Part shown: positions 1 to 10,798 of the stretch, piece by piece
How the letters are laid out: each line of letters starts with the position of its first letter
How positions within the stretch are numbered: the first letter of the stretch is position 1
Assembly (NCBI GenBank): GCA_030280995.1
Contig: JASXTE010000009.1
Coordinates: 31,580,501-31,644,500, forward strand
Direction of reading: 5' to 3'
From: Hemileia vastatrix
Taxonomy: Eukaryota; Basidiomycota; Pucciniomycetes; Pucciniales; Zaghouaniaceae
Length of the DNA: 64,000 bases
Program-made: the position numbers and the translations under genes
The notes under the pieces: model-generated
Seen by the model: only the letters and a program-made list of their open reading frames with translations
The model's database searches: none
Told to the model about the DNA's origin: nothing

Positions 1-1373
1 ATTAGCCATAAAATACTATTTCAATTTCTTAGAAATTATTTTACAAAATTCTTTTGATAACTGCAAATTAGATAGAAAAAAAAATAGGAACATTTTTATA
101 AAAAAATTGAAAAAATGAACATAAACTATGTCAAAATTTTTAATTAATGCTCTTATTGATTTTATGAGATGAATGTATTTGAATTTAAACTTAATGATAA
201 ATTCTTTTGATGAGACTACAAATATCTTTGAATAAAATTATTTAAAAAAAATAAAGATTTAACCAAAAATACATTTTCATGTTTCAACTTTTTGCTTGAT
301 ATTTTTTTATGATTACTATAAATACATAAATAAGCACCTGTAATAAATATGAATTTGAGAAAAGAAAATAAGTAAGATTTCTTAAAATATGTATCATTAT
401 CAATTCAGTAAAAAAAATAAACCACTTGAGTCATTTATTTTACTACACTATTTAAACTCCAATGACTATACAAGTTTTTACATCAATATATAACTTATTA
501 TTTATTGAAATTATATTGAACTACCAATGAGATCTGTTGTAAAAATGTGTTTAAAATGAATTTAAACTATGATAAAAAATTTAATTTAAAAAAAACTTAT
601 ATTAGATTTTCTAATTTAAAAATTAAGTGTATTTTTATATCAAAAAGTTATAAATTAAATAATTTTTAGTTCAAAAAATAAAAAGAGGCTATTGATCATT
701 TTGAAAAAATATTATATAAATATTGATTGTAATTCTATTTTATATTAATATGATATGAATTTTTTTTCTGTATGATATGTTAAGAAAATTAATAAGATCA
801 AGACTCACAAATGATAAGATTTATGAAAGGTAGCAGATCTTCTGTTTAATTTAAAAAAATTTAAAGATAGATTTTTTTTAAATAAATTTTTTTTAGGTGC
901 TTCTTATTATCTTCTTTTTTTATTGGATTTATATATATAAGCTCAAGTGAAGCCTAAAAATATAGCCTGGGTAGTTTTTTGTAAAGGGGAATAAATATTG
1001 TTACATAAATTGATATTTTTATACAAGAAAAGTATAAAACAAATTTTAGTTGAATTAGTTACTAAAGAGATGAAAGATTCTCTTTTTAAATTAATTTTTA
1101 TAAATATAAATTAATACTGTTATATATTTTCCATAATGCAATTACTATTAATTTAACTATTGTCTTTTTTCTAATAAAATTTCATATTGATTATATATTA
1201 TATAATTTTTCATTGGATAGCACCATAATATAATGTTAAACTTTTGGTGTAAGTATCATATTTCTAATAAATGATTGATAAATCCTTAAGCCATATACTT
1301 TTACTTGAGAATAACTTTTTAATTTTGGGTTGTGAATTGATTCTGATAATTCATTTTTCTAGAAATTATAAGT
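1..1373. other. AT-rich gene-free flank
   Basis: No open frame of note, no RNA gene and no element boundary is visible. The sequence is strongly AT-rich with poly-A and poly-T runs. It is the left flank of element A and probably older intergenic or fully decayed repeat DNA. Confidence 0.6.
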
Positions 1374-1378
1374 GTATA
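1374..1378. repeat. Target-site duplication of element A (left copy)
   Basis: GTATA directly precedes the outer end of the left LTR. The same five bases occur at 20504-20508, directly after the right LTR. A 5-bp duplication is normal for Ty3/gypsy integration and shows that the two LTRs, 18 kb apart, belong to one insertion. Confidence 0.85.
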
Positions 1379-2186
1379 TGTCAAGGGTTCTTAAAGGTCT
1401 AGATGGTTTTACAGCAGTACAGACAGTGGTGATAGTGGGAAAACTCAAGGATTTAGATCAAAGTACGTAGTTTTTATCTTTTATAATTACTTACTCAAAT
1501 AAAAGTTAAGGGAATATTTTATTATTACTTAAAAGGATTTAAATTAAAAAAAATGTAATGAGCAAACCAGTTGTAGTAGTAGTAGAATTGTTATTGGTTG
1601 CATATAATAAAAAAAGTAAATAATATAGAATGAAGAAAACAGCACAAAGTGGAAAGCATTTTATAGGAAAAAAGGAGAGAGAGCACACGGAGTAAAGAAG
1701 CCTACATACAGGAGTGTGAGAGAAAAGATCCTTCTGAAAAAAGAAGTTACAAATAACAGAGAGTACTAAAAGGATGCGCTAATAAAATATAATTTAATGT
1801 GTATATCAATTTATTTGATATACTTTAAATTTCACTTTTAAATGTCACACTTAGTACAAAACAATTTGATTTTCAATTTTTAGTATTAATATAATTTTAG
1901 TATTTTAAATAAACTAATTTTATTTTTTTTATTCAATTTTAGTATTAGTATATTTTTATCTCTTTTAACCAGTCATTGAGCAGAGTTTAAGGGAATAAAA
2001 ATATAAGGGACATTAATATTAATTTAAATACATACTAAATTCAATTATGGTAATTAGTTAATTTATTACAAGTAAATTTAAAGTGAAATAATATAATTAA
2101 TAATAAAATAAGAAATAAAAAGGCGTGGCTTCATCCTGCTAAATAATTAATTATTTTACCAGGTAAGCCTAGCAGCCTGGCTGACA
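1379..2186 (-). repeat. 3' LTR of element A
   Basis: 808 bp, starting TGTCAAGG and ending CTGACA on the plus strand, so the minus-strand LTR runs TGTCAG...TTGACA with the usual TG...CA ends. It aligns along its length with 19695-20503, with scattered substitutions and small indels. Confidence 0.9.
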
Positions 2187-2199
2187 CTCCCTCACTCTA
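2187..2199 (-). promoter_or_regulatory. Polypurine tract of element A
   Basis: On the minus strand the bases TAGAGTGAGGGAG abut the 3' LTR. This is the expected position and composition of a plus-strand-synthesis primer in an LTR retrotransposon. Confidence 0.65.
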
Positions 2200-2214
2200 A
2201 AAAAAATAAAAATT

Positions 2215-2612
2215 CTATGTTTTTTTCTTTTTATATTTCTTTAGTAGAGCAGGAAGATTAGATATCTCTGTACCAGGTATCCAAGAATCATATTCAGAAT
2301 ATTTATTCTTGAATCTCAATAAGTATTCAGTACCTTTTTCAGCAGTAACTATTCTGTCATTGAGAATCTTATCAATTTCTGCTGTTTCAGTGATATAAAT
2401 AGGCATCATCTTTGGTCTTTGCCTCCTTTTGGGAAATAAATCACTATTGTATGTGTAAGGTTTCAGAAAAGATATTTGAAAAACAGGATTTTTTCTGTCA
2501 TATGGAGAGTACAATGTAACTTCAGCTGCATTATCACCAACAATTCTTCTGACAACAAATGGACCTACAAATGGGTCTTTTAATTTGTTATTAACTTGTA
2601 AATTGAAGTAGA
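2215..2612 (-). pseudogene. Element A integrase C-terminus with chromodomain
   Basis: The minus strand encodes the end of the integrase (LKDPFVGPFVV-like segment) followed by a chromodomain-type module of about 45 residues, EIDKIL...EYLLRFKN...WIP. Chromodomains at the integrase C-terminus define chromoviruses and are known to guide integration to marked chromatin. The homologous stretch in element C lies at 38275-38676. The upstream part of the integrase is separated from it by the solo LTR at 2614-3981. It is intact over this stretch but belongs to a dead polyprotein. Confidence 0.8.
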
Positions 2613-2613
2613 C

Positions 2614-3981
2614 TGTCAGTGTATCTAGTATTTAAGTATGATTTAATAGTATTTATTAATGGTCCTACTACTTATTAATAAATAATTTAGTGTTTAAACC
2701 TCAGGGAAGACTAATAAAATAGTTATACTCAAATAAAACTCACAATACTTGGATTTAAATGTGTGCTAGTGGTGGAAAATAGATGAATATAATATAGTTA
2801 TAGCATATATAAAGATAATATCAATTTATAATGGCTTTATAATATATCCTTGTATAATAATAATTGTGTTTTAATGTTTGTTTGAATTGTAGTAAGTAAG
2901 TGATGTCTAATAACCACAAAAATCCTCCCTTACTTATACCAAAATCCACTGGAGTCGACAGACCTTCAATCCAGATGATGTCACTGCTATCCCCGGAAAT
3001 TACAGCACAGTGAGAACCCATCAACTCCCCATGGCGTCCATTATAAATGATAATAATTGTTTTTAAATGTTTAATTGAATTTTAGTAAGTAAGTGATGTC
3101 TAATAACCCCCAAAATCCTCCCTTACTTATACAAATATCCACTGAAGTGCACAGACCTTCAATCCAGATGATATCACTTCTATCCCCGGCAATTACAGAA
3201 CTGTGAGGGCTCATAACCTCCCCATGGCGTCCACTTCAAGCAGATTCAACACCCAGACCTCCAGTAAGCACCCTCCATCACAATTAATGATAACACAGAC
3301 CCATACCATAAATAGAAAATCCAGATAAAAGCGAATACCATAAAGAAACAGGTAAAATAACTCATCCAAAGAGAATATAATGAAACCCAAAGCATATAAA
3401 GGAAACAAATGAAATTCCCAAGCTCCCAATAACATCCCCAAGCATCCATATTAACCCAGCAATGACCTCCCAACCCATAAATCCGTGAATATTCATCCAA
3501 GGAAGCAGATTAAGTTGTCCAGACTGAGTGTATGCGCCTGAAATAGATGTTTATGCTTCTCTAGGCGTTTTGAGTCGACTGTATATGTTCATATAACCTA
3601 AAATAAGCAGAAAAACAAAGGTTATAGGCTATTAAGAGGCTAAAACCCACTTATATACCTAAATATACATAATATACTGCATATTTCACTGAATATGAGA
3701 CTTATGTATACATATAAGCTTATGTATGTCAATAATTACTTAATATCACTTAAGATAAGTATATTATGACTCCATTAACACCTTAATAAGTATTATTGGG
3801 CTATGTATAAGCTATTTAAACTACTATAATTTATATAATAGAGTAATAATTATATATATATGTAATATAATCATATATATTATTATTTTAACCTTATTTT
3901 TAAGATATAAGCTTAATGTACTTCAGGTTATCTTATTTTAAGTATAAGAAATACTCAGTCCTAGGGATATCTAGGTTGACA
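2614..3981 (-). mobile_element. Solo LTR of family C inside element A
   Basis: 1368 bp with TGTCAG...TTGACA ends, similar in inverted orientation to the LTRs of element C (29195-30370 and 38824-39624). The flanks are TAGAC (2609-2613) and TGGAC (3982-3986), a 5-bp target duplication with one G/A difference. Integrase coding sequence of element A resumes on both sides. There is no internal region, so this is the product of LTR-LTR recombination. It is longer than the other family C LTRs because it carries an internal tandem duplication (about 2860-3035 and 3045-3235). Confidence 0.85.
2860..3235. repeat. Tandem duplication of about 185 bp in the solo LTR
   Basis: Two adjacent diverged copies share the blocks GTAAGTAAGTGATGTCTAAT, CTTCAATCCAGATGAT and CTCCCCATGGCGTCCA in the same order. 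The other family C LTRs in the window have one copy. Confidence 0.75.
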
Positions 3982-4530
3982 TGGACTGTAGAAATTAGTA
4001 CTCTATCAAACTTTTTAAAAGTGTATTCTTTATGGAATTTGTTCGACCTCTGCTTTTCATATTCAAAAGATATTTGAATACATTTTTGAGCATGACTTCT
4101 TCAAATTTGAGAATTTGGAGAAAAGATTTTACACCAGGATGTAAATCCAATTTAGGTATTTTATTATTGAGAGTTTGGGCAGGAGTATTTGGAACATATC
4201 CAAGCCAGAGCTCAAAAGGCTTTCTCTGAGTAACAGAATGAACAGTGCCATTATAAGTAAATTCCAAACCAGGAAGTAAGGTAACCTAATAATGATTGAA
4301 TCTGTCATTGTCTTTGTACTCAAGGCCAAAGGCACAATACCTTCTTATCATGTCCTCTAAAGTCTGAATCATTATTTCAGCTAATCCATCAGTCTGGGGG
4401 TGATGGGCAGTAGAAAGCTTCAGATAGCAACCAAAAAAATCCATCACTGACATCCAAAATTGAGAAGTAAATTTAAGGTCTCTGTAAAAGATTTTTTCCT
4501 CTATAATAGAGGTAGCCTTCATCAATTAAA
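3982..4530 (-). pseudogene. Element A integrase core fragment (internally deleted)
   Basis: Minus-strand frames encode the end of the integrase catalytic core, including a HHPQTDGLAE segment with the third catalytic residue (Glu). Compared with element C (37390-38034), the HHCC zinc finger and the part holding the first two catalytic aspartates are missing. The RNase H-to-integrase linker ends near 4480 and is joined directly to the late core. Several stops and frame changes follow. The integrase is therefore catalytically dead. Confidence 0.8.
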
Positions 4531-6290
4531 AATCTACCTTTTTCCAAAGGAGACTGGTACTTTGGTGGGAGGGTTTTAATTAATGCTTATATAGGAGCAT
4601 TTTTTGAATCATTTATTATAGTACATAACTTCTTAATTTCAGTGTCTTTATCATATGAACCCAGAATAAGCTGTAATAGCTCTTCCTCCATATCAACTAC
4701 ATATATCCCATAAATGTGAAATATTTTATCATCAGAATAATATACAGGATTAGAGTCATAATTTCAAAAAGCTAAAATTGATAAAATATCCACATTTGAG
4801 TGAACAATACCTGCCCTATGAATTATTGTAATACTCCCTCCGTATTCTTGAACAACTAGCTTCAATCTGAACATATGTCTTTTAGGTGTTTTCAAGTTCA
4901 AGAGGGATTTAACTGCATTGCAGTCAGTGACAAGTTCAAATTTCTGGTCATCCAGATAATAATGTAGCTTCTCTAGAGCCCACACTACTGCTAAACACTC
5001 CAGTTGAGTGGCACCATATTTCAATTCACTATTATTCAAGGTTCTTGAAATATAACAAATTAATACTTCTGATAATATATCATTCATAACTTGTTTTTGA
5101 TGGAGAGCAGCACCAAGACCAATAAAACTGGAATCAGTGTATAAAACAAATGACTGAGTAAAGTCAGGCAAGGAAAGAATTGGTGCTGACATCAAACAAT
5201 GTTTCATAGTGTCAAAAGCTATTTTTCTTTCACTGTTCCAGACACAAGAAAAATCTTTCCTAGTTAATTGGGTAAGGGGTAATGCTATGACCTCATAATT
5301 TTTAATATACTGCCTATAGTATTCACACATTCCCAAAAAAATCTGGAGCTTGCTAACTGTAGTAGGAGCTTTCACCAGTTGTATGGCTTCCGCTTTGTTC
5401 TGGTCAACACATATCTGTAAACCTGAGACAACATTACCGATCAATTTTAGAGAACCAAAACCAAATTTGCATTTTTTCAAGGCAGGTGTCATATTTATCT
5501 CATCCATCTTATGGAACACTTTACACATGTGGTTAAGATGGTCCCCAAACATTTTAGAGAATATGATGATATCATCAGTGTAAACCATCAGCCATACCTC
5601 AATTATTTCTTTATGTAATGTGTTATTAATAACTTTTTGATAAACAGAAGGGGCATTTTTGGGGCCAAATAGAATTTTTGACATACTTATAAATACCCAT
5701 ATGAGTGGAAATCATCAGAAAATTATGGGAATTCTTCTCAACAGGTACCTGGTGTTATCCTTTATTACCATCTTAACAGCTGATATATTTAGCACCTTGC
5801 AAGGCAGCATGTATAGAGCTAATTCTGGGTAAAGATAGATATCATCAACAGTATAAGTGTTTAATGCCCTAAAATCACCACATAACATGGCCTTATCTTT
5901 CTCATAAGAAATTAGGACAGGTGAGATAACACAATATCTAGGTGTTTCAACTACCTTTTCAATAATATTCATTTTTAAAAGGGTAGATATATTTTATTCA
6001 ATATCTTTTCTCTTTTTGTAAGAAGCAGGATAAGGCTTCTTCTTTAAACTAGGTGGTATTTCAGTTAATGGGAAAGATAATGAGAGCTTCATTTCTGCTT
6101 TAACCAATCCTAATTCATGTGAACCATGGGCAAAGGCCATAGGAAAAGATTTTATCAATTGAATGATGGAATCTTTTTCCTCACCAGAAAGTTGTTCTCC
6201 AAAAGAAAAAGTGTCAATTTCAGATAAAAGGGCAGGAATTTCTTTTGTAGATCTTCCTTTATATTGAACTACAGAATTACATGTGTTCAA
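4531..6290 (-). pseudogene. Element A reverse transcriptase and RNase H
   Basis: In minus-strand order: a pre-RT linker (6290-5994), the RT fingers (5972-5715, with SPVLISYEKDKA and DFRALN), then RT palm, connection and RNase H in one 306-codon frame (5684-4764), and the RNase H-integrase linker to about 4531. The RT active site is YTDD at 5571-5582 (usually YIDD or YVDD). RNase H has YTDSS, an LECLAVVWALEK helix with the catalytic Glu, and VTDC. Frame breaks separate the pieces near 5700 and 5980. Domain order and residues match gypsy RT; the enzyme as a whole is inactive. Confidence 0.85.
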
Positions 6291-6361
6291 TCCTGAGTTA
6301 ATAATTTCTAGGGAGAGGAAATTTCAAATTTTCTCTTCCCATTCAACCCCCTTGTGAAGCA

Positions 6362-6970
6362 TTAGTTTGAGGGATCCAATATAATGCCATATTTGGTTAA
6401 AATGTCATTTCCCACAACAAACCAACTACTTAGGTTATCATTTTTCATGACTAAAAAGTCACACATAGCTCTTACAAAGCCATGGTTATATTTTAAAAAT
6501 ACTGTTGCTTTGTATTTACCAATGGGGGACAAACCAGAGCCATAACCTCTCCAATTTTCAGAAATGATAGGCATAAGTTTTGATTTATAATCCTGATCCA
6601 CTGAAGAAAGTGCTTTTTCAGATACTATACTTCCTCCAGCTCCAGAATCTAAAACAAGCTCAATGTTCTTTTCATTGATCAAGACTGGTGCCTTGAGAGG
6701 AGAAATAATTATTGAGCTATCTTCAAGATTACTTATGATCTCAGCATCTTCTACTGTGGATAAATCATCATTATCAATGTCAATAGTATTCAAATAATTA
6801 ATATCTTCTTCCAGGATTAAAATTTTCTGGTGAGATTCATAGTAAATATTGCTGGCACAATAACTTGAAGTATCATCCATTACAACTGTGTCATAAGCAT
6901 GTTCCTCTGTTTTTTCAACAAGATTAATTTTCTTGTCACAAACAGGCCTTTCTAAAAAGGGTTTCTGCAT
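6362..6970 (-). pseudogene. Element A aspartic protease
   Basis: A 202-codon minus-strand frame contains the retropepsin catalytic motif D-S-G-A (6638-6649) within a VLDSGAGGSIVS context. Further on it has a FVVGNDILTKYGI-type segment, like the family's second conserved block. The homologous protease in element C (DTGA at 33239-33250) supports the call. In the family this domain cuts Gag-Pol. The frame is open here but is not joined to an intact gag or RT. Confidence 0.8.
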
Positions 6971-7719
6971 TCAAAGCAAGTGTTTGTTGCATATTTTTTT
7001 GGTGAAACAGGGGCAGAAGGTTTACCAACTTTTTCAGGAGGTTTCTGTTGGTAATTGGAGGTTTTCTCCATTGAAGATCTAGGAGTGAACCTTCTAGAAT
7101 CATAATTTTTATTTAATAGGATCTCATTACAAGTATTAATAAAAGTAGAAGGTTATCAGGAGAACTCAGTCCTAGCAACTACAAAGTCCCTCAGAGATAT
7201 AGCCAATTTATAGAGGATCCTGTCCATCCATAGTTCAAAGTCCATTTTTGGGTCCATTTCCCTCAGGATCTTTACAACTTTCATTAGGAACTCAATAGGT
7301 TTTTCTGTAGAAGAGGCGCTATATCTGGCTTACTCATACTGATTTTGTTGGGATAACCTAAATTTGAAACCACAGAACTGTGCTTTAATTAATTTCTTCC
7401 AATCTTCCAAGGAGTAGTCATTTTTATCTAAGATAATAGATTCATACCACATTATGGAAACATTGGAAAATAAAGAAATCAATTTAGACACAATTTCTTC
7501 ACCTGGAAGTCTGTAAGAATTCTTCAGGTTATCAATTCTGCAAATAAATTGCTACCAATCAGAGGAAGAATCACCATCAAATGTTGGGTATTGGTCACAT
7601 TTTGGCCAATTCTTCTGATTTGAGGCAATCTATTTGTTACAAACTTGTTTATGTGTAAGAAAAAGATGTAATTGCTCTAACTGGGCAGTAATCTGATTAT
7701 TTAACCCTTCTGTAGATGA
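6971..7719 (-). pseudogene. Element A gag, 3' part
   Basis: Many stops interrupt this minus-strand stretch, but it lies between the gag fragment continuing at 17278 and the protease. It contains the remains of a cysteine pair (CNKH...) matching the CYKCNKPW zinc-knuckle remnant of element C near 32900. The gag frame is cut at 7720-7724 by the insertion of B1 and resumes at 17278. Confidence 0.65.
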
Positions 7720-7724
7720 ACAAG

Positions 7725-8498
7725 TGTCACGCGCCACGTGACACTCAAGGCAAAAGCGGCTCATTAAATCAATAATACCGAGTCCTAAATCTATACTCGA
7801 AGCACAGAAAGCAATTCTCCATAGCAACTGCGATTTTCCTTTGTGTACTTACTATTTAACTGCGCTAGCCTAAACTCTAAATCTAAATTAGTCAATCTCC
7901 CAATAGGGTGCCTTAGTCTCCTTTTCAATAAGCGACGCACAGCGCTAGGTTCAACGAAATAGTACAGTAGTAGTTTTTTCATTAAAGTTTTGTTAATTAA
8001 TTAAACAGGGGTATATTGAGCATGGACGGATATTTAGTGAAGAGGGTCTAAGTGTATGTTAGTAATGGTCAATGGAATGGGAATGGTGCAGTGGAAGGGA
8101 GGTCAATGCGAGGAGGAACAAAGGATATAAAAGGGGTTGGTTATTTGGTTCGATATTCCTTAGAATAAAATTATAAATTGTATTTACATTAATAGTGGTA
8201 AATCTTTAAAGTTAAATCATTTTTATTGTATCTTTCTTTTATTTTCTCAATATTAATTTCTAAATCCTAAATCTTTGATTATTGAGTTTCCAACCCTTTG
8301 TGAGATTTTAAGAATTCCTATTACCTGTGAAACTATTTTATAATTCTTCTCGAACAAACCTCGAACCTGTAGCTCTTACTTCAAGTGACCTTTGAACCAC
8401 ATCCTCAAATCATTCCTCTGTGCTTCAAAGAAGTTTCTAAATCTCTCATCTCACTTTCAGGAACATCCTCGACCTTGTGCGTAGGTCGTCCGGTGACA
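7725..8498 (+). repeat. 5' LTR of element B1
   Basis: 774 bp, TGTCACGC...GGTGACA. It matches the 3' LTR (16525-17277) closely. The main difference is a segment of about 19 bp near 8075 that is absent from the 3' LTR; B2 has it, so it was lost from the 3' LTR after insertion. A TATA-like box lies at 8126-8132. Confidence 0.92.
8126..8175 (+). promoter_or_regulatory. LTR promoter: TATA box and predicted transcript start
   Basis: TATAAAA at 8126-8132 is followed 36 bases downstream by AGAATAAAATTATA (8162-8175). The latter is the segment (AGAATTAAATTATA in the 3' LTR, 16941-16954) that is complementary to the primer site after the LTR. Its spacing from the TATA box suits the 5' end of the genomic RNA. 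The start site is inferred. Confidence 0.6.
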
Positions 8499-8499
8499 G

Positions 8500-8513
8500 T
8501 ATAATTTAATTCT
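8500..8513 (+). promoter_or_regulatory. Self-complementary primer-binding site of B1
   Basis: TATAATTTAATTCT starts one base after the LTR and is the exact reverse complement of AGAATTAAATTATA in the 3' LTR (16941-16954). The 5' LTR copy differs at one base. No TGG-starting tRNA site is present. In Tf1/sushi chromoviruses the transcript's own 5' end folds back to prime reverse transcription, and this arrangement fits that. B2 has the same pairing. Confidence 0.75.
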
Positions 8514-8570
8514 CCGTAGTTCTCATTCTTTGCACTACTACGTCCTTTTAAGTGTTTTTAAAGTTTTAAA

Positions 8571-9757
8571 ATGGCACCTGTTCAACGCACTCCTCCTCCG
8601 GGCGCTACTACTAGAGCTCACGCTAGGGGCAGGCCAGCAGCCACAAGGTCTGTTTCCTGCACTCACTCTTTGGAACCACTCGACCTTAGGGAACGGCAAC
8701 ATTCAGTTCAATCTGTAGAAGACATCCCACAAGATTTTGAGGATTCTCGCAATGAAGAAGAAGGAGAGGATACAATGCACGAGGCACCATCCGCCCCAGC
8801 CAATCACCCTTCTGGTCGATCCTCAGAACCTGGACCATCTAACTCTCTGGAAGATTTCATGAGACTTTTCATGAAACCCTTTCAAATCCAATGTCTTCAG
8901 AGGGATCTAAGTTCAAAACTCCTTCTATGAAATCTCCTGACAAACTCGATGGAGATCACCCCGACAGATTGCAACCCTTCTTGAAAACCTGCAAGCTACT
9001 GTTCCATAATGACCCTCGAACATTTAACAGCAACCAATCAAAGGTTGTTTACGCTTCTTCATTCCTAGCCTGCAAAGCAGCAAGATGGTTCGAACCTTAT
9101 CTGCTCATGCTTTCTTTGACAGAAACCCACTTACTTATCAATAATTGGGAAACATTTGAAGACCAACTTTTTACGTTGTTTGGGGACCCTAATGAAACAG
9201 ACAACGCAGAAATTAAACTTGATTTTCTTCACATGAGTGATAATGGTAAAGCCTCTGAATATATCTCGAACTTCAGAGCACTTCAAACTCGAGTAGGTTG
9301 GAATGATGCTGCTCTTAAGTATCATTTCAAGAAAGGACTCCCTTCGAGGATTCTGGATCAATTAAATATTCACGGTCAGAAGATGACTACTTTAACGGAT
9401 TTAATGGATCGAACCCTTGAGCTTGACGGCGTTTATCAAGGACGACTTCAACATCGTCGATATGCCAACAAATCTTAAGGCCTAAATTTTAAATTGGGAC
9501 CTTCTTCACACCCACGACCAAATCAATCCTCCTAGACTCAATCCAAACCCAATAAGGGAAAGGATAAACCTCTACCAAAAGGCTCGACCCCAGGCGATAT
9601 CAGCAAAGTACTGGATCCTAAAGGGGAACTTAAAGAAGCTGAGAGGAAGAGACGAGCAGATAATGGGTTATGTATGTATTGTGGGGGTAAGCACAAGTTG
9701 GAAGACTGTGTAAAGTTGAAGGAAAGAGAAGGTACTAGTTTGAAGTCAAAAAACTAG
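8571..9757 (+). pseudogene. B1 Gag polyprotein
   Basis: Gag starts at ATG 8571 (MAPVQRTPPP). It has an Arg/Pro-rich N-terminus, an acidic stretch (SRNEEEGED), a capsid-like region typical of Ty3/gypsy Gag (KAARWFEPYL, then FEDQLFTLFGDP) and a short zinc knuckle C-x2-C-x3-H-x4-C at 9671-9709, one residue tighter than the usual C-x2-C-x4-H-x4-C. It ends at TAG 9755-9757. Compared with B2, a base is missing near 8876 (frameshift), and there are stops at 9476 and about 9533. The intact length would be about 395 residues. In the family Gag forms the cytoplasmic particle that packages the RNA. Confidence 0.88.
9748..9754 (+). promoter_or_regulatory. -1 frameshift slippery heptamer at the gag/pol junction
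   Basis: A AAA AAC lies in the gag frame (tcA AAA AAC TAG) immediately before the gag stop. Pol is open in the -1 frame from 9739. The same bases in the same register occur in B2 (58062-58068). A AAA AAC is a canonical X XXY YYZ slippery site, so pol expression by -1 frameshifting is likely. Confidence 0.7.
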
Positions 9758-10798
9758 TAGATAGTTTACTTGTGTGCAAAGCAAACTATCTTATCTCTCC
9801 CAGTGCACAGAACCTCCATGTCTTATGGACTGGAGTTGCCTTAAACCGCTTGAGATTCATTCTTTTTAAGGAGGATATCCCCTTCAGTTATCTTATAGAC
9901 TCTGGAGCTTCAATTTCTTTTGTTAGTTTATCTTTTGCCGAAAAGCTTCAACTAACATTTACAGATATCGATCGAACTCCAATCTATTTGGTCGAATCAG
10001 AGAAACTCAAATATTGGGTAAGTAAGAAAGTTTTATGGGTTTTCAACTTTCCAAACTTTCCCCCCTTCGAGTGGGAATTATCAGTCTTGGACGCCCAAGG
10101 ATGGACGATACCATTCTTGGCCATGACTTTTTAACGCATTGGAATCCCGAAATTGATTGGACTAAGGGATTGATCACCCCACGCTCTAAGTATATTTCTC
10201 ATTCTTCAATGCAGGTCAATAGGGAGTTAAACAACCCTCCTGACAACGTCCTGCTAGAGGACAAGTCTCTGCCAGATGACTTGCAAGCATCTGATCCTTC
10301 TCTAAATGAGCAATTGGCTAACCCTTCTAGCTCGATGACTTCACTCGAAGAGGATTTAAATTGCCTCGAAGTAATAGAATTCTGCTCTCTCAATACAGGT
10401 ATCCCCTCGACAGATTCTCTCAAAGATGAAGAGGACAACCAAATCAACGTTGAAGCCATTAAATCAGCTCTACCGGAAATCTACCACAATTTCCTCGATG
10501 TTTTCTCAATCCGCAAGGCCAATAAGTTACCACCTCATTGACCCTACGACCATCAAATAGAGTTAATAGGCCCAGTACCTCCGACAGGTCCTGTCTATTC
10601 CTTATCCAAGGACGAATCTCAAGTTCTTCGAGACTACATTGCAGAGAATGTAGCCAAAGGTTTCATCAGAGCCAGTAAATCTCCAACTGGCTCCCCTGTC
10701 CTCTTTGTAAAAAAGAAGGACAGTAGTCTTAGGTTGTGTGTTGACTATAGAAAGCTCAACACAGTCACGAAGAAGAATGCATATCCTGTTCCTCCTAT

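Noticed and set aside
3246..3500. 84-codon hydrophobic frame that looks like membrane segments
   Set aside because: It lies within the family C solo LTR on AT-rich sequence. The related frame in the other C LTR is not conserved as protein.
8499..8520. tRNA primer-binding site after the B1 LTR
   Set aside because: No TGG start. The sequence instead complements the LTR transcript start.
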